Assembly: GCA_034086685.1 (NCBI GenBank)
Contig: JAXDZY010000145.1
Location: forward strand, 1 to 22,175
DNA length: 22,175 nt
Source of the DNA: TWA4 sp034086685
GTDB lineage: Bacteria > Bacillota > Clostridia > Lachnospirales > Lachnospiraceae
Direction: 5' to 3'
Shown: one piece after another, positions 1 to 6,758 of the stretch
Layout: every line of letters starts with the position of its first letter
Position numbering within the stretch: position 1 is the stretch's first letter
Notes under the pieces: model-generated
What the model saw: only the letters and a program-made list of their open reading frames with translations
Told to the model about the DNA's origin: nothing
The model's database searches: none
Made by a program: the position numbers and the translations under genes

Positions 1-140
1 AACAATTAAATATTGTCTGCAATGGTCATGTGGCTGGCCGAGTAGCTGCCAGCCCAGACTTTGCAACTTTCTCCAATTTGGAGATGCAGCATTTTCCAAA
101 AATATTTTGCATTTTTCTCCAAAAAGTGCTTGCAAAAAAC
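1..140. other. Repeat-rich, stem-loop-rich left edge, possibly non-coding
   Basis: This stretch reads as an open frame but does not look like protein-coding DNA. A perfect 7-bp inverted repeat TCTCCAA-T-TTGGAGA lies at 70-84. Three imperfect copies of a unit of the type GCA-TTT-(C)TCCAA start near 63, 89 and 109. Next comes AAAAAGTGCTTGCAA (121-135), an A-tract followed by a -35-like TTGCAA, as often seen ahead of strong stable-RNA promoters in clostridia. No -10 follows at the proper distance. Homology-like protein sequence begins only near 141. The inferred junction at about 135-150 could be a natural recombination scar or an assembly edge. Confidence 0.4.
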
Positions 141-1331
141 AATTACGCGGATGCAGATTTTCTTAAAGATTTGGTAAAAGGATTAGAAAGCAGATGGTCG
201 ATTAAATCAGAATTAGCGGATAATGAGTATTATACAAATACTCATAGGGAATTGTATACAAATTCAGTAGAAAGTGAACTTAATGCAATAGCCCAATATA
301 AAGATATGAAATTTGAAGATTCCAAATTGCAGGAAAAAGCAATTTCTTATATTAATTTGCTCAATGACCAGTTGGACGCATTAAATTATGTAACCGTTGA
401 TATTGATAAGTATGAATCTATGTGGAGTAAAGCGTATAATAAAAGAACTCAGATGATTGCTGATTTTATAGACAGTTATGAGTTGGAATTTTCAGATGAA
501 TTTAAAGACATTGTTACCGACATGAAAACGAATGCTGTCCTTGCATCAGAGGATGAAGAAATTTTGGATAAAGTCCAGGAAATGATAAATGGCATGACGT
601 TTACAAAAGAATCAGCAGATTATAATTGGTGTACATATGTTTCTGTTATTGAAAATATTTCACCGGCAGATTTTGATAACTTCTCAATTACGGTTAATTT
701 ACTGGACAGTGATGGAACCATTGTTGATACACATTATGATAGTGTCGATGCATTTAAGTCCGGTCAAAAAGCTAAATTTGAATTTTCAACTGACAAAAAG
801 TTTAAATCGACAGAAATAGTTTGTGATTATGTAACAGACAAATCAATGCACACCGGAATACAGTCAAATCCAGTAAATGAATCTGTAAAAGAAGAATCTA
901 AAGATCAGGAAATTGAGAATGCAGAACCATTAACAGATGAAGATTTTGTAGTCATTCTGAATAATGAAGGTGAAACAAAAGATATATTGGAAGTACTGAA
1001 TACAGAATATGGGGAAGGCGGATATTATTACTTTTATTATGATGTAAGCGTTGATAAGGCAGGGGATACAATTTGCTTAACAAAACGCAGCATAGATATT
1101 GGTTCGTCAAAAGATGAAGTGTTACTTGCGTATGGAGAAGCAGAGTGTAAAAAGTTTGATACTAAAACAAATGAATTATATTTGGAATTCTTAGACAATG
1201 ATCCAGCTAAAAGCGGTATTATGCAGGTGCAGTGTGTTTCATATGTTACATATGAGTATGAGGATAAAGGAACACTTGAAATTTATTTTGACAGTAATGA
1301 CAATGTAAGCTGGATAGTAATGTATAATTAA
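30..1331 (+). CDS. FxLYD-domain-like hypothetical protein, 5' end chimeric or truncated
   Basis: The function is unknown. From about residue 37 the protein is acidic and helical, rich in Asp, Glu, Lys and Tyr. Residues about 200-270 (W200, then a Phe/Asn-rich beta pattern ending in a KAKFEF strand) resemble an FxLYD domain, a small extracellular fold common in Firmicute lipoproteins. The last 80 residues, with R353-SIDIGSSKDEV and a closing LEIYFDSND strand, resemble a BamE/SmpA-like module. Related proteins usually begin with a lipoprotein signal. Here no signal peptide, lipobox or ribosome binding site is seen. The frame opens with GTG and stays open to the window edge, and the first ~36 residues look like translated non-coding DNA. 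The next internal ATG (306) has no Shine-Dalgarno sequence. It is probably a truncated gene or the remainder of one beginning outside the window. The domain calls are from pattern only. Confidence 0.55.
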   Translation: MAGRVAASPDFATFSNLEMQHFPKIFCIFLQKVLAKNNYADADFLKDLVKGLESRWSIKSELADNEYYTNTHRELYTNSVESELNAIAQYKDMKFEDSKLQEKAISYINLLNDQLDALNYVTVDIDKYESMWSKAYNKRTQMIADFIDSYELEFSDEFKDIVTDMKTNAVLASEDEEILDKVQEMINGMTFTKESADYNWCTYVSVIENISPADFDNFSITVNLLDSDGTIVDTHYDSVDAFKSGQKAKFEFSTDKKFKSTEIVCDYVTDKSMHTGIQSNPVNESVKEESKDQEIENAEPLTDEDFVVILNNEGETKDILEVLNTEYGEGGYYYFYYDVSVDKAGDTICLTKRSIDIGSSKDEVLLAYGEAECKKFDTKTNELYLEFLDNDPAKSGIMQVQCVSYVTYEYEDKGTLEIYFDSNDNVSWIVMYN

Positions 1332-1479
1332 TAATTAAATGGTGTAATAAATGATAGCAGAAATTGTAGATCATATGCTGAATGGGAATTAGTTTAAAAA
1401 TGATATTCTTCATGGACAAAGTAATTATTTGATAGTAAAATATATTATCAAAGTAAATATGGCACTTCGGAGGATTATT

Positions 1480-2805
1480 ATGAGAGAAAAGATACCACAT
1501 TTAAAACAAATTGTTTGTGGAATAATTGCAGTGCTTTGCGTTGGTCTGGGTTGGTTTATAGCGAGAGACACCCAACCACCTGAGATTACAGCTATTAATC
1601 AAACTGTGGATTATGGTACAAAATTAAGTGTATCAGATTTGGTTACAATTAACGATAATCGCTCGCAAGAGTTCAAAACTTCGATATTATCTAAAAACCT
1701 GAGAGGGCTGACGATTGATTATAATAATCAATTTATAGTTTTTGACGATGTAGGAAGTTATGAAATAAAACTGTCGGCAGCAGATAAAGCAGGAAATGAA
1801 AGCGAAGGTAAAGTTCTTGTTGATGTAAAGGATTCAAAAGCACCTGAGTTAGAATCATTTACATTAGACGTACATACCGGGTATGGTGAAGAACTGAAAC
1901 TGCATCTTAATGAAAAAACATCAGGAGATGCAATTGAGATACAGGCCGAAGATAAAACAGATATATCTGCTCAAATACTGGGGATTAAAACTGCTGATAA
2001 AAAAGAAGTGTCAACTGATTCCTATGTGTTGAATGATAATAAAACTTCTATCATATTCTCTAATCTTGGAAAATACATTCTGACATTTAGTGTTTTAGAT
2101 GAATTTAATAATTCAATTACCGGAGATGTGGTTGTCGATGTTACAGATACAACTTCACCGGAGCTAAAAGGAATTAAAACAGAATATGTATTATCCGAAA
2201 ATGATGATGCCCCTGAATACTTGGATGGAGTAACGGCAATAGATGAAATAGACGGAGACATAACAAAAAATATTTCTCTGGATGCTGTTAATGTAAGCTA
2301 TGGTGTTGTTGGAGAATATACAGTTGCTTATACGGTATCAGACAATGCGGGTAATATCTGCAAAAAAGAAATTCCAGTAATTGTAAAAGATTCAACTCCG
2401 CCTGTATTATCATTAGAAAAAAGTTCATTCACATTGACCGAGGGTGATAGTAAACCGGATTATCGTTCCAATATTTCAGCAACAGATGCTATTGATGGTG
2501 ATCTATCCGGGGATATCGAAATAGATGATTCCGATGTGGATTATGATTCTCCAGGTACATATTATGTTACTTGCAGGATTGCTGATAGTAATGGAAATGC
2601 TTCAAGCAAAAAAATCACTGTTAATATTAAAGCTATACAAAATGACAGTGATAATGATTCGGGTAGTTCAGGTGGTGGAACCGTCCTTATAACCAGAACA
2701 GGTGAGTGTTATCATACCCATAAATGTGGAAATGGAAATTATTTCCCAGTAAGTTTATCGGAAGCTCTGAACAGAGGGTTACGTCCGTGCAAAAAATGTT
2801 ATTGA
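1480..2805 (+). CDS. Membrane-anchored multi-Ig-like surface protein with C-terminal Cys/His motif
   Basis: This is a predicted cell-surface protein of 441 residues. The ATG at 1480 is chosen because GGAGG sits 6 bases before it (1469-1473); an in-frame ATG at 1429 has no such site. A short basic N-terminus precedes one hydrophobic segment (about residues 10-28), which anchors it. Three to four bacterial Ig/DUF5011-like repeats follow, with boundaries near residues 118, 224 and 304. Each boundary is marked by a D-(S/T)-(K/T)-(A/S/T)-P linker, and several repeats end in a DNAGN-like turn. A Ser/Gly linker leads to a C-terminal motif with H412, C416, C437 and C440 in a YHxxxC...PCxxC layout. 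That layout resembles Ada-type zinc sites found at the end of some secreted Firmicute proteins. A 7-bp dyad TTTGATA/TATCAAA (1428-1452) lies just upstream and may be an operator. Ligand and partner are unknown. Confidence 0.75.
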   Translation: MREKIPHLKQIVCGIIAVLCVGLGWFIARDTQPPEITAINQTVDYGTKLSVSDLVTINDNRSQEFKTSILSKNLRGLTIDYNNQFIVFDDVGSYEIKLSAADKAGNESEGKVLVDVKDSKAPELESFTLDVHTGYGEELKLHLNEKTSGDAIEIQAEDKTDISAQILGIKTADKKEVSTDSYVLNDNKTSIIFSNLGKYILTFSVLDEFNNSITGDVVVDVTDTTSPELKGIKTEYVLSENDDAPEYLDGVTAIDEIDGDITKNISLDAVNVSYGVVGEYTVAYTVSDNAGNICKKEIPVIVKDSTPPVLSLEKSSFTLTEGDSKPDYRSNISATDAIDGDLSGDIEIDDSDVDYDSPGTYYVTCRIADSNGNASSKKITVNIKAIQNDSDNDSGSSGGGTVLITRTGECYHTHKCGNGNYFPVSLSEALNRGLRPCKKCY

Positions 2806-2830
2806 TTGGTTGATAGGTATAATTACAGAA

Positions 2831-2856
2831 AAAGGGTGGCATAACTGCTGCCCTTT
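2831..2856. terminator. Hairpin downstream of the Ig-like gene
   Basis: AAAGGGTGGC (2831-2840) pairs with GCTGCCCTTT (2847-2856), giving 10 bp with two G-T wobbles around the loop ATAACT. On + it follows the stop codon by 25 bases but has only three Ts inside the stem and no T-run after it. On the minus strand the stem is followed by five Ts. It is a likely 3' end of the upstream gene, though as an intrinsic terminator it is stronger in the minus direction. Confidence 0.5.
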
Positions 2857-2888
2857 AAAAATTGTGTAAACAGATTTCTGAAATTCTA

Positions 2889-2917
2889 TTGACTTCCGGC
2901 TATGATTAATGTATAAA
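2889..2917 (+). promoter_or_regulatory. Orphan sigma-A promoter
   Basis: TTGACT (2889-2894) and TATAAA (2912-2917) are separated by exactly 17 bases. No intact gene lies downstream on this strand before the terminators at 3166-3273. It may once have served the gene whose relic lies at 3033-3134, or may drive a small non-coding RNA. Confidence 0.55.
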
Positions 2918-3032
2918 TAATTATATATTTATGAACTCAGAAGAGTTATGATATATGTCGGTTTTTGGTATGCTGGAAACTGGTCGTATATCTTAACCGT
3001 AAAAAATACAAAAACGCTTCAAAAACCCAGTA

Positions 3033-3134
3033 AATAAGCCAAAAATCAATGACATCAAGTATCTTCAGAGAACCCTTGATCTGCTTGAAGACGACGACGA
3101 TGTGCAGCAGGTTTACCACAATTGGAGTGAATAA
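3033..3134 (+). pseudogene. C-terminal relic of a YebC/PmpR family gene
   Basis: An open stretch ending in TAA at 3132-3134 translates to about 30 residues matching the extreme C-terminus of YebC/PmpR proteins: an amphipathic helix followed by LLEDDDDVQQVYHNW and a short acidic end. Full family members are about 240 residues, so roughly 85-90 percent is missing. A stop at 3000-3002 and the absence of a start codon or ribosome binding site rule out a functional copy. The fragment keeps its position just before a strong terminator (3166-3206), as the intact gene would have. It is probably what remains after a deletion, with a complete copy expected elsewhere in the genome. The family match is by memory of the conserved DDVQ-VYHN ending. 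Confidence 0.6.
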
Positions 3135-3165
3135 ATTTAATCAGGAATATATCAATCACAAAAAG

Positions 3166-3206
3166 CCACCCTATCGCTTAACAACAAAGCTTTAAGGGTG
3201 GTTTTT
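3166..3206. terminator. Bidirectional intrinsic terminator
   Basis: CCACCCT (3166-3172) pairs with AGGGTGG (3195-3201). An inner GCTT/AAGC pairing and flanking A5/T5 tracts add to the stem. T-runs follow on both strands (3202-3206 on +, the complement of 3160-3164 on minus). It serves the YebC relic on + and probably the globin gene on minus, which stops 66 bases away. Confidence 0.8.
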
Positions 3207-3241
3207 CTATACATTGCTTTCATCCTATGTAGAATGGAGAC

Positions 3242-3273
3242 CGGCACCTCCTGTAATACGGTTGCCGTTTTTT
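3242..3273 (+). terminator. Second + strand terminator, abutting the globin 3' end
   Basis: CGGCA (3242-3246) pairs with TGCCG (3263-3267) and is followed by six Ts (3268-3273). The T-run touches the last codon of the convergent globin gene. It would stop + strand readthrough before it becomes antisense to globin. Confidence 0.5.
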
Positions 3274-3706
3274 ACTGCTGTGAGTAAATTTTCTTTTCTT
3301 CTTCAATGAATACTTCAGCCAGCACACCATATGTTTTATTCCATGCGGCAATAATTTCATCTGTTGCAGCATCGCCAAGTACTTCTTTGATTGCAGCCAG
3401 CAAATTTGCTCCGACAATCGGGTAATGTTCCGGTTTCACTCCTGCTGCTACATGTCGAGCACCGATTTTTTTAACTAAGGGCATAATAGCACTCAGATTT
3501 TCGATGTTTTCTGCAGCTCCCAGTACAGCCATGGCAAGGGCTTTCGGCTGTTCTCCGTTTTTCTGGCGGGCCATATCGAACAGAGGTGCGACTTCAGGAT
3601 TGTTTTCAAACATTCTTTCGTAAAAGCGTGTGGTAATTGTTACACCGTGTTCACGGAGTGCAGGTACGGTAGCCTTAATGATGTCAATTGTTTTCTGATC
3701 CAGCAT
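3272..3706 (-). CDS. Single-domain globin (flavohemoglobin-type globin domain)
   Basis: A 144-residue heme protein that corresponds to the globin domain of bacterial flavohemoglobin (Hmp) without the FAD/NAD reductase part. Residue numbers match E. coli Hmp closely: Y29 (B10), F43 (CD1), Q53 (E7), proximal H85 (F8) and Y95. This is the pocket used for NO or O2 binding and NO dioxygenation. The start follows AAGGAGGAATCAT, an excellent ribosome binding site. Members of this group in anaerobes are usually linked to nitrosative or oxygen stress, but the electron donor is not encoded nearby. The gene is monocistronic: a terminator lies at 3166-3206 and a separate control region with an operator-like dyad lies upstream. 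Truncated (2/2) globin is excluded by the length and the Hmp-like helix pattern. Confidence 0.9.
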   Translation of the reverse strand: MLDQKTIDIIKATVPALREHGVTITTRFYERMFENNPEVAPLFDMARQKNGEQPKALAMAVLGAAENIENLSAIMPLVKKIGARHVAAGVKPEHYPIVGANLLAAIKEVLGDAATDEIIAAWNKTYGVLAEVFIEEEKKIYSQQ

Positions 3707-3733
3707 ATGATTCCTCCTTGTTTCAAATACTTT

Positions 3734-3751
3734 TTGTGAAAAATATCACCT
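3734..3751 (-). promoter_or_regulatory. CRP/FNR-family or Rex-like operator at the globin gene
   Basis: TTGTGA-N6-TCACCT (3734-3739 and 3746-3751) nearly matches the CRP/FNR-family consensus TTGTGA-N6-TCACAA. HcpR, the nitrosative-stress regulator of anaerobes, belongs to that family. The half-sites also fit the redox repressor Rex. The box lies about 27 bases before the globin ATG and downstream of the best -10 candidate (TATTAT on minus, 3761-3766), a position better suited to repression than activation. Confidence 0.5.
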
Positions 3752-3773
3752 TTTATGAAGATAATACAACAAA

Positions 3774-3790
3774 ACTGAAAGTAATTCAGT
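3774..3790. promoter_or_regulatory. Perfect dyad ACTGAA-N5-TTCAGT
   Basis: A 17-bp perfect inverted repeat lies about 70 bases upstream of the globin start, where the -35 region would fall for the -10 candidate TATTAT. No good -35 hexamer is seen there, which would suit an activator-dependent promoter. The regulator is not recognised. Confidence 0.3.
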
Positions 3791-3846
3791 GGTATTTGCA
3801 ACAGAAAACCGGGGCTGGATACCAAAAAATAATCTGCACAGCCTGT

Positions 3847-4284
3847 TTATTTTTTACGTCTGCTGGAATATTTCTCTTCACAATAAAGACATCTGTAGAT
3901 TTTTTTCTCTTTATCTGCCAGGAAGAACACCTGGGGCAGTTCCTGTTCGATGGTAGTGATACAACGGGGATTTTTACATTTAATCACATTGGTGAGTTTT
4001 TTGGGAAGCATCAGTTTTTTCTTATCAGAGATTTCTCCGTTGCGGATAATATTAACCGTAATGCCGGGATCTACAAAGCCCAGCACATCCAGATCGATCA
4101 GATCAATCCCGCCTTCGATTTTGATGATGTCTTTTTTTCCCATTTTTTCACTGCGGCAGTTTTTGATGATGGCAACCTGACAGTCAAGCTTTCCAAGCCC
4201 CAGGTAATTATAAATATCCATGCTTTTGCCTGCGGGAATATGGTCCAGTACAAGACCTTCAGTTAATCCGGAAATATTTAACAT
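3847..4284 (-). CDS. pyrI: Aspartate carbamoyltransferase regulatory subunit
   Basis: The regulatory chain of aspartate transcarbamoylase binds nucleotide effectors and tunes the catalytic subunit in UMP synthesis. It has 145 residues, a little shorter than the E. coli chain. The N-terminal allosteric domain contains GLVLDHIPAGKS (residues 10-21), the effector-binding region. The C-terminal zinc domain keeps all four ligands as C103-x4-C108 and C132-x2-C135, which hold the contact surface to PyrB. The start codon overlaps the end of pyrB by 7 bases, and GGAGG within the last pyrB codons serves as its ribosome binding site, so the two are translationally coupled. No convincing terminator is seen between its stop and the globin control region. 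Confidence 0.96.
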   Translation of the reverse strand: MLNISGLTEGLVLDHIPAGKSMDIYNYLGLGKLDCQVAIIKNCRSEKMGKKDIIKIEGGIDLIDLDVLGFVDPGITVNIIRNGEISDKKKLMLPKKLTNVIKCKNPRCITTIEQELPQVFFLADKEKKIYRCLYCEEKYSSRRKK

Positions 4285-5198
4285 ACCTCAACCTCCAATA
4301 ATTTCATAATAAGGGCCATGCGGATATATACGCCATACTGCACCTGTTTAAAATATCCGGCGCGCGGATCTTTGTCGACTTCCACAGCAATTTCATTGAC
4401 GCGGGGCAGGGGATGCATGACCAGCATGTCTTCCTTGGCCAGTTCCATCTTTGATGCATCCAGAACATAAATGTCCTTCAGACGCAGATACTCATCTTCA
4501 CTGAAGAAACGTTCTCTCTGAACACGGGTCATGTAAAGGATGTCCAGCTTGGGCATGGCATCTTCCAGAATCTCTACTTCCTCATATTCAATATGGTTTG
4601 CATCCAGAACATTCTCGCGAATATAACTGGGAATGCGGAGTTCAGTGGGAGAAATGAGTACAAAACGGATACCGGGATAGCGAACAAGCGCGTTGATCAG
4701 TGAATGTACGGTACGACCGAATTTCAGATCACCGCAAAGCCCCACAGTCAGGTTGCTGAGGTGCCCTTTCAGGGAACGGATTGTAAGCAGATCAGTCAGT
4801 GTCTGAGTGGGATGCTGATGGCCGCCGTCGCCTGCATTGATTACAGGAATAGAGGAATTCATAGCAGCTACGAGTGCTGCACCTTCTTTGGGATGTCTGA
4901 TGGCAGCAATATCGGCATAACAGGAAATCATCCGAATTGTATCAGCGACACTTTCTCCTTTTGCAGCAGAGCTGGCATTGGAGGAGGCAAAGCCGATTAC
5001 CTGTCCGCCAAGGTTCAGCATGGCGGTTTCAAGGCTTAAACGCGTCCTCGTACTGGGTTCATAGAATAATGTAGCAAGTTTTTTGCGATTACAAACATTA
5101 GCGTATTTGTCAGGATTTTTTTCAATATCGTTGGCTGTGTCCATTAATTCGTCAAGCTCTTCAACTGAAAAATCCAGAGGACTGATAATATGTCTCAT
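4278..5198 (-). CDS. pyrB: Aspartate carbamoyltransferase catalytic subunit
   Basis: Catalyses carbamoyl phosphate + L-aspartate to N-carbamoyl-L-aspartate, the committed step of pyrimidine synthesis. The 306-residue length is normal. The carbamoyl-phosphate loop is seen as FYEPSTRTR (residues 45-53) with the S49-T-R-T52 core. Further family motifs are HQHPTQTLTDLLTI, MTRVQRERF and HPLPRVNEI, the last from the aspartate-binding 240s loop. The start follows AAGGAGAGATAA. It is the first gene of a two-gene operon with pyrI, giving the E. coli-type heteromeric allosteric enzyme rather than the PyrI-less Bacillus type. The 5' untranslated region is only about 45 bases, too short for a PyrR attenuator, so control probably acts at the promoter dyad at 5217-5255. 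Confidence 0.97.
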   Translation of the reverse strand: MRHIISPLDFSVEELDELMDTANDIEKNPDKYANVCNRKKLATLFYEPSTRTRLSLETAMLNLGGQVIGFASSNASSAAKGESVADTIRMISCYADIAAIRHPKEGAALVAAMNSSIPVINAGDGGHQHPTQTLTDLLTIRSLKGHLSNLTVGLCGDLKFGRTVHSLINALVRYPGIRFVLISPTELRIPSYIRENVLDANHIEYEEVEILEDAMPKLDILYMTRVQRERFFSEDEYLRLKDIYVLDASKMELAKEDMLVMHPLPRVNEIAVEVDKDPRAGYFKQVQYGVYIRMALIMKLLEVEVC

Positions 5199-5216
5199 TT
5201 ATCTCTCCTTGATTCA

Positions 5217-5255
5217 TTATAATAGTTAGATGTGTTGCATCTTTACCTATTATAA
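5217..5255. promoter_or_regulatory. Dyad overlapping the pyrB promoter
   Basis: TTATAATAG (5217-5225) pairs with CTATTATAA (5247-5255), and inside it AGATG (5228-5232) pairs with CATCT (5238-5242). On the minus strand the outer arm supplies a perfect -10, TATAAT (5249-5254), with a weak TTTTCA -35 17 bases upstream. Symmetry over a -10 suggests a repressor site; as RNA only part of it would be transcribed. The remainder of the 250-base space between pyrB and hisD shows only AT-rich DNA and the hisD promoter. Confidence 0.45.
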
Positions 5256-5377
5256 CGAAGAAATGGTTTTCTGAAAAGTAGATTTTCACTTTGATTGCAA
5301 ACTATATATTATGCAGTTTTTTTAAAAATACAGGTTCAATTGTTATTAAAAAGTGGCTGTTCAATTTATATAAACTG

Positions 5378-5386
5378 TGCTATGAT
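5378..5386 (+). promoter_or_regulatory. Extended -10 promoter of hisD
   Basis: TG-C-TATGAT (5378-5386) is an extended -10 element about 63 bases before the hisD ATG. The -35 region (TGTTCA 17 bases upstream) is poor, as is usual for extended -10 promoters. The leader is too short for a histidine T-box. Confidence 0.45.
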
Positions 5387-5448
5387 AACAAAGTGCAGTA
5401 TGGAAGAAAACTGTTGACAGTAAGAAAATTTGAAAGAGGTGGATACAT

Positions 5449-6735
5449 ATGAAGTGTATCAAAGAAGCTAAGGCAAAAACTTACGGCAGGGATTCTGCGA
5501 CTACGAAGACAGTTGCTGATATTATTGAGAATGTGATTGCCCATGGTGATGCTGAAATTTATACATTAAGTAAGAAATTTGATGGTCTGGATCTGAAATA
5601 TATCCGGGTTCCCCGGGAAGCAGTTGAAGCAGCTTACGGTCAGGTGGAGAATGAGACCGTTGAAGCCATGAAGGCTGCTGCTGCTCAGATCCGTTTTTAT
5701 GCGGAAAAGCAGCTGGCCTGTATGACAGAGCTGGATACTGAGACACCGGTTCCCGGTGTTCGCCTGGGACACCGTCTGGTTCCGGTTGATTCTGTGGGCT
5801 GTTATGTTCCCGGCGGACGTTATCCGCTGCCAAGCACTGCGCTGATGCTGGCAATTCCCGCCAAAGTTGCAGGTGTTAAAAGAATTGCGGCCTGCAGCCC
5901 GGCTTCAAAAGTAAGTGGAACCATTCATCCGGCTGTTCTGGTGGCTATGGATATTGCGGGTGTGGATGAAATTTACTGTGTAGGCGGTGCTCAGGCGGTT
6001 GCTGCTCTGACTTATGGCACTGAAAGCATTAAAAAAGTTGATATGATCTGCGGCCCCGGCAATCGTTTCGTAACAGAAGCCAAAAGACAGGTTATCGGTG
6101 AGGTTGGTATCGACAGCCTTGCAGGCCCCAGTGAAGTGCTGATCGTAGCGGATGAGAGCGCAAATCCGGATTTCACTGCAATTGATATTCTGGCTCAGAG
6201 CGAGCATGATCCCAATGCCAGAGCCACTCTGGTTACAACCAGTATGGAACTGGCTGAAAGAACATTGGAAAGAGTACAGGAGATTGCCGGAGAACTTCCC
6301 ACCGGACAGCTGGCTCTTAAATCATGGGAAGATAACGGCATGCTGTACGTGGCTGATTCTATTGATGAGGCAGTTGCGCTGGCCAATAAAATGGCTCCGG
6401 AGCATCTGGAGGTTCAGGTAAGACCGGAGATTGAAAAAGAAGTCAGCGATCGTCTTCTGCACTATGGTTCACTTTTTGTGGGTCACTATACACCGGTTAC
6501 ATTTGGAGATTACTGCTCCGGTACTAACCATACGCTGCCAACCATGAGGACTGCCAGATACTCCAATGGTGTATGGGTGGGAACATTTATCAAAACTTCC
6601 TTTGTCCAGCATATTACAGAAGAAGGCTGCAGAAATCTTGCCGATACTGCTGTATGCATGGCCGCAACAGAAGGTCTTATGGCTCATAAAAAATCAATTA
6701 CCATTCGTATGGATGCCATGAAAGAAAGCAAATAA
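5449..6735 (+). CDS. hisD: Histidinol dehydrogenase
   Basis: Oxidises L-histidinol to L-histidine in two NAD-dependent steps, ending histidine biosynthesis in the cytoplasm. The 428-residue length is typical. The signature GPGNRFVTEAKR...GPSEVLI is present. Zinc ligands are seen as Q250 and H253 in the AQSEHDPNARA motif, D354 in GDYCSGTNHTLPT, and H413 near the C-terminus. The catalytic acid-base pair is E318-H319 in PEHLE. The start follows AGAGGTGG at normal distance. It stands alone here, divergent from pyrB and without other his genes in the window, so the rest of the pathway must be elsewhere. No + strand terminator is evident after it. Confidence 0.97.
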   Translation: MKCIKEAKAKTYGRDSATTKTVADIIENVIAHGDAEIYTLSKKFDGLDLKYIRVPREAVEAAYGQVENETVEAMKAAAAQIRFYAEKQLACMTELDTETPVPGVRLGHRLVPVDSVGCYVPGGRYPLPSTALMLAIPAKVAGVKRIAACSPASKVSGTIHPAVLVAMDIAGVDEIYCVGGAQAVAALTYGTESIKKVDMICGPGNRFVTEAKRQVIGEVGIDSLAGPSEVLIVADESANPDFTAIDILAQSEHDPNARATLVTTSMELAERTLERVQEIAGELPTGQLALKSWEDNGMLYVADSIDEAVALANKMAPEHLEVQVRPEIEKEVSDRLLHYGSLFVGHYTPVTFGDYCSGTNHTLPTMRTARYSNGVWVGTFIKTSFVQHITEEGCRNLADTAVCMAATEGLMAHKKSITIRMDAMKESK

Positions 6736-6758
6736 AATCAGATAATACGGAAATATAT

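Noticed and set aside
2931..2948. Six-codon open frame starting ATGAACTCA
   Set aside because: Too short, with no ribosome binding site; it coincides with a small hairpin.
3688..4266. Plus-strand frame of 192 codons
   Set aside because: It lies antisense to pyrI and the globin control region and has no start signals; pyrI carries all four zinc cysteines.
5199..5260. PyrR attenuator or histidine T-box in the pyrB-hisD intergenic region
   Set aside because: Both leaders are under about 70 bases from the inferred start sites, with no anti-terminator/terminator pair or T-box sequence.
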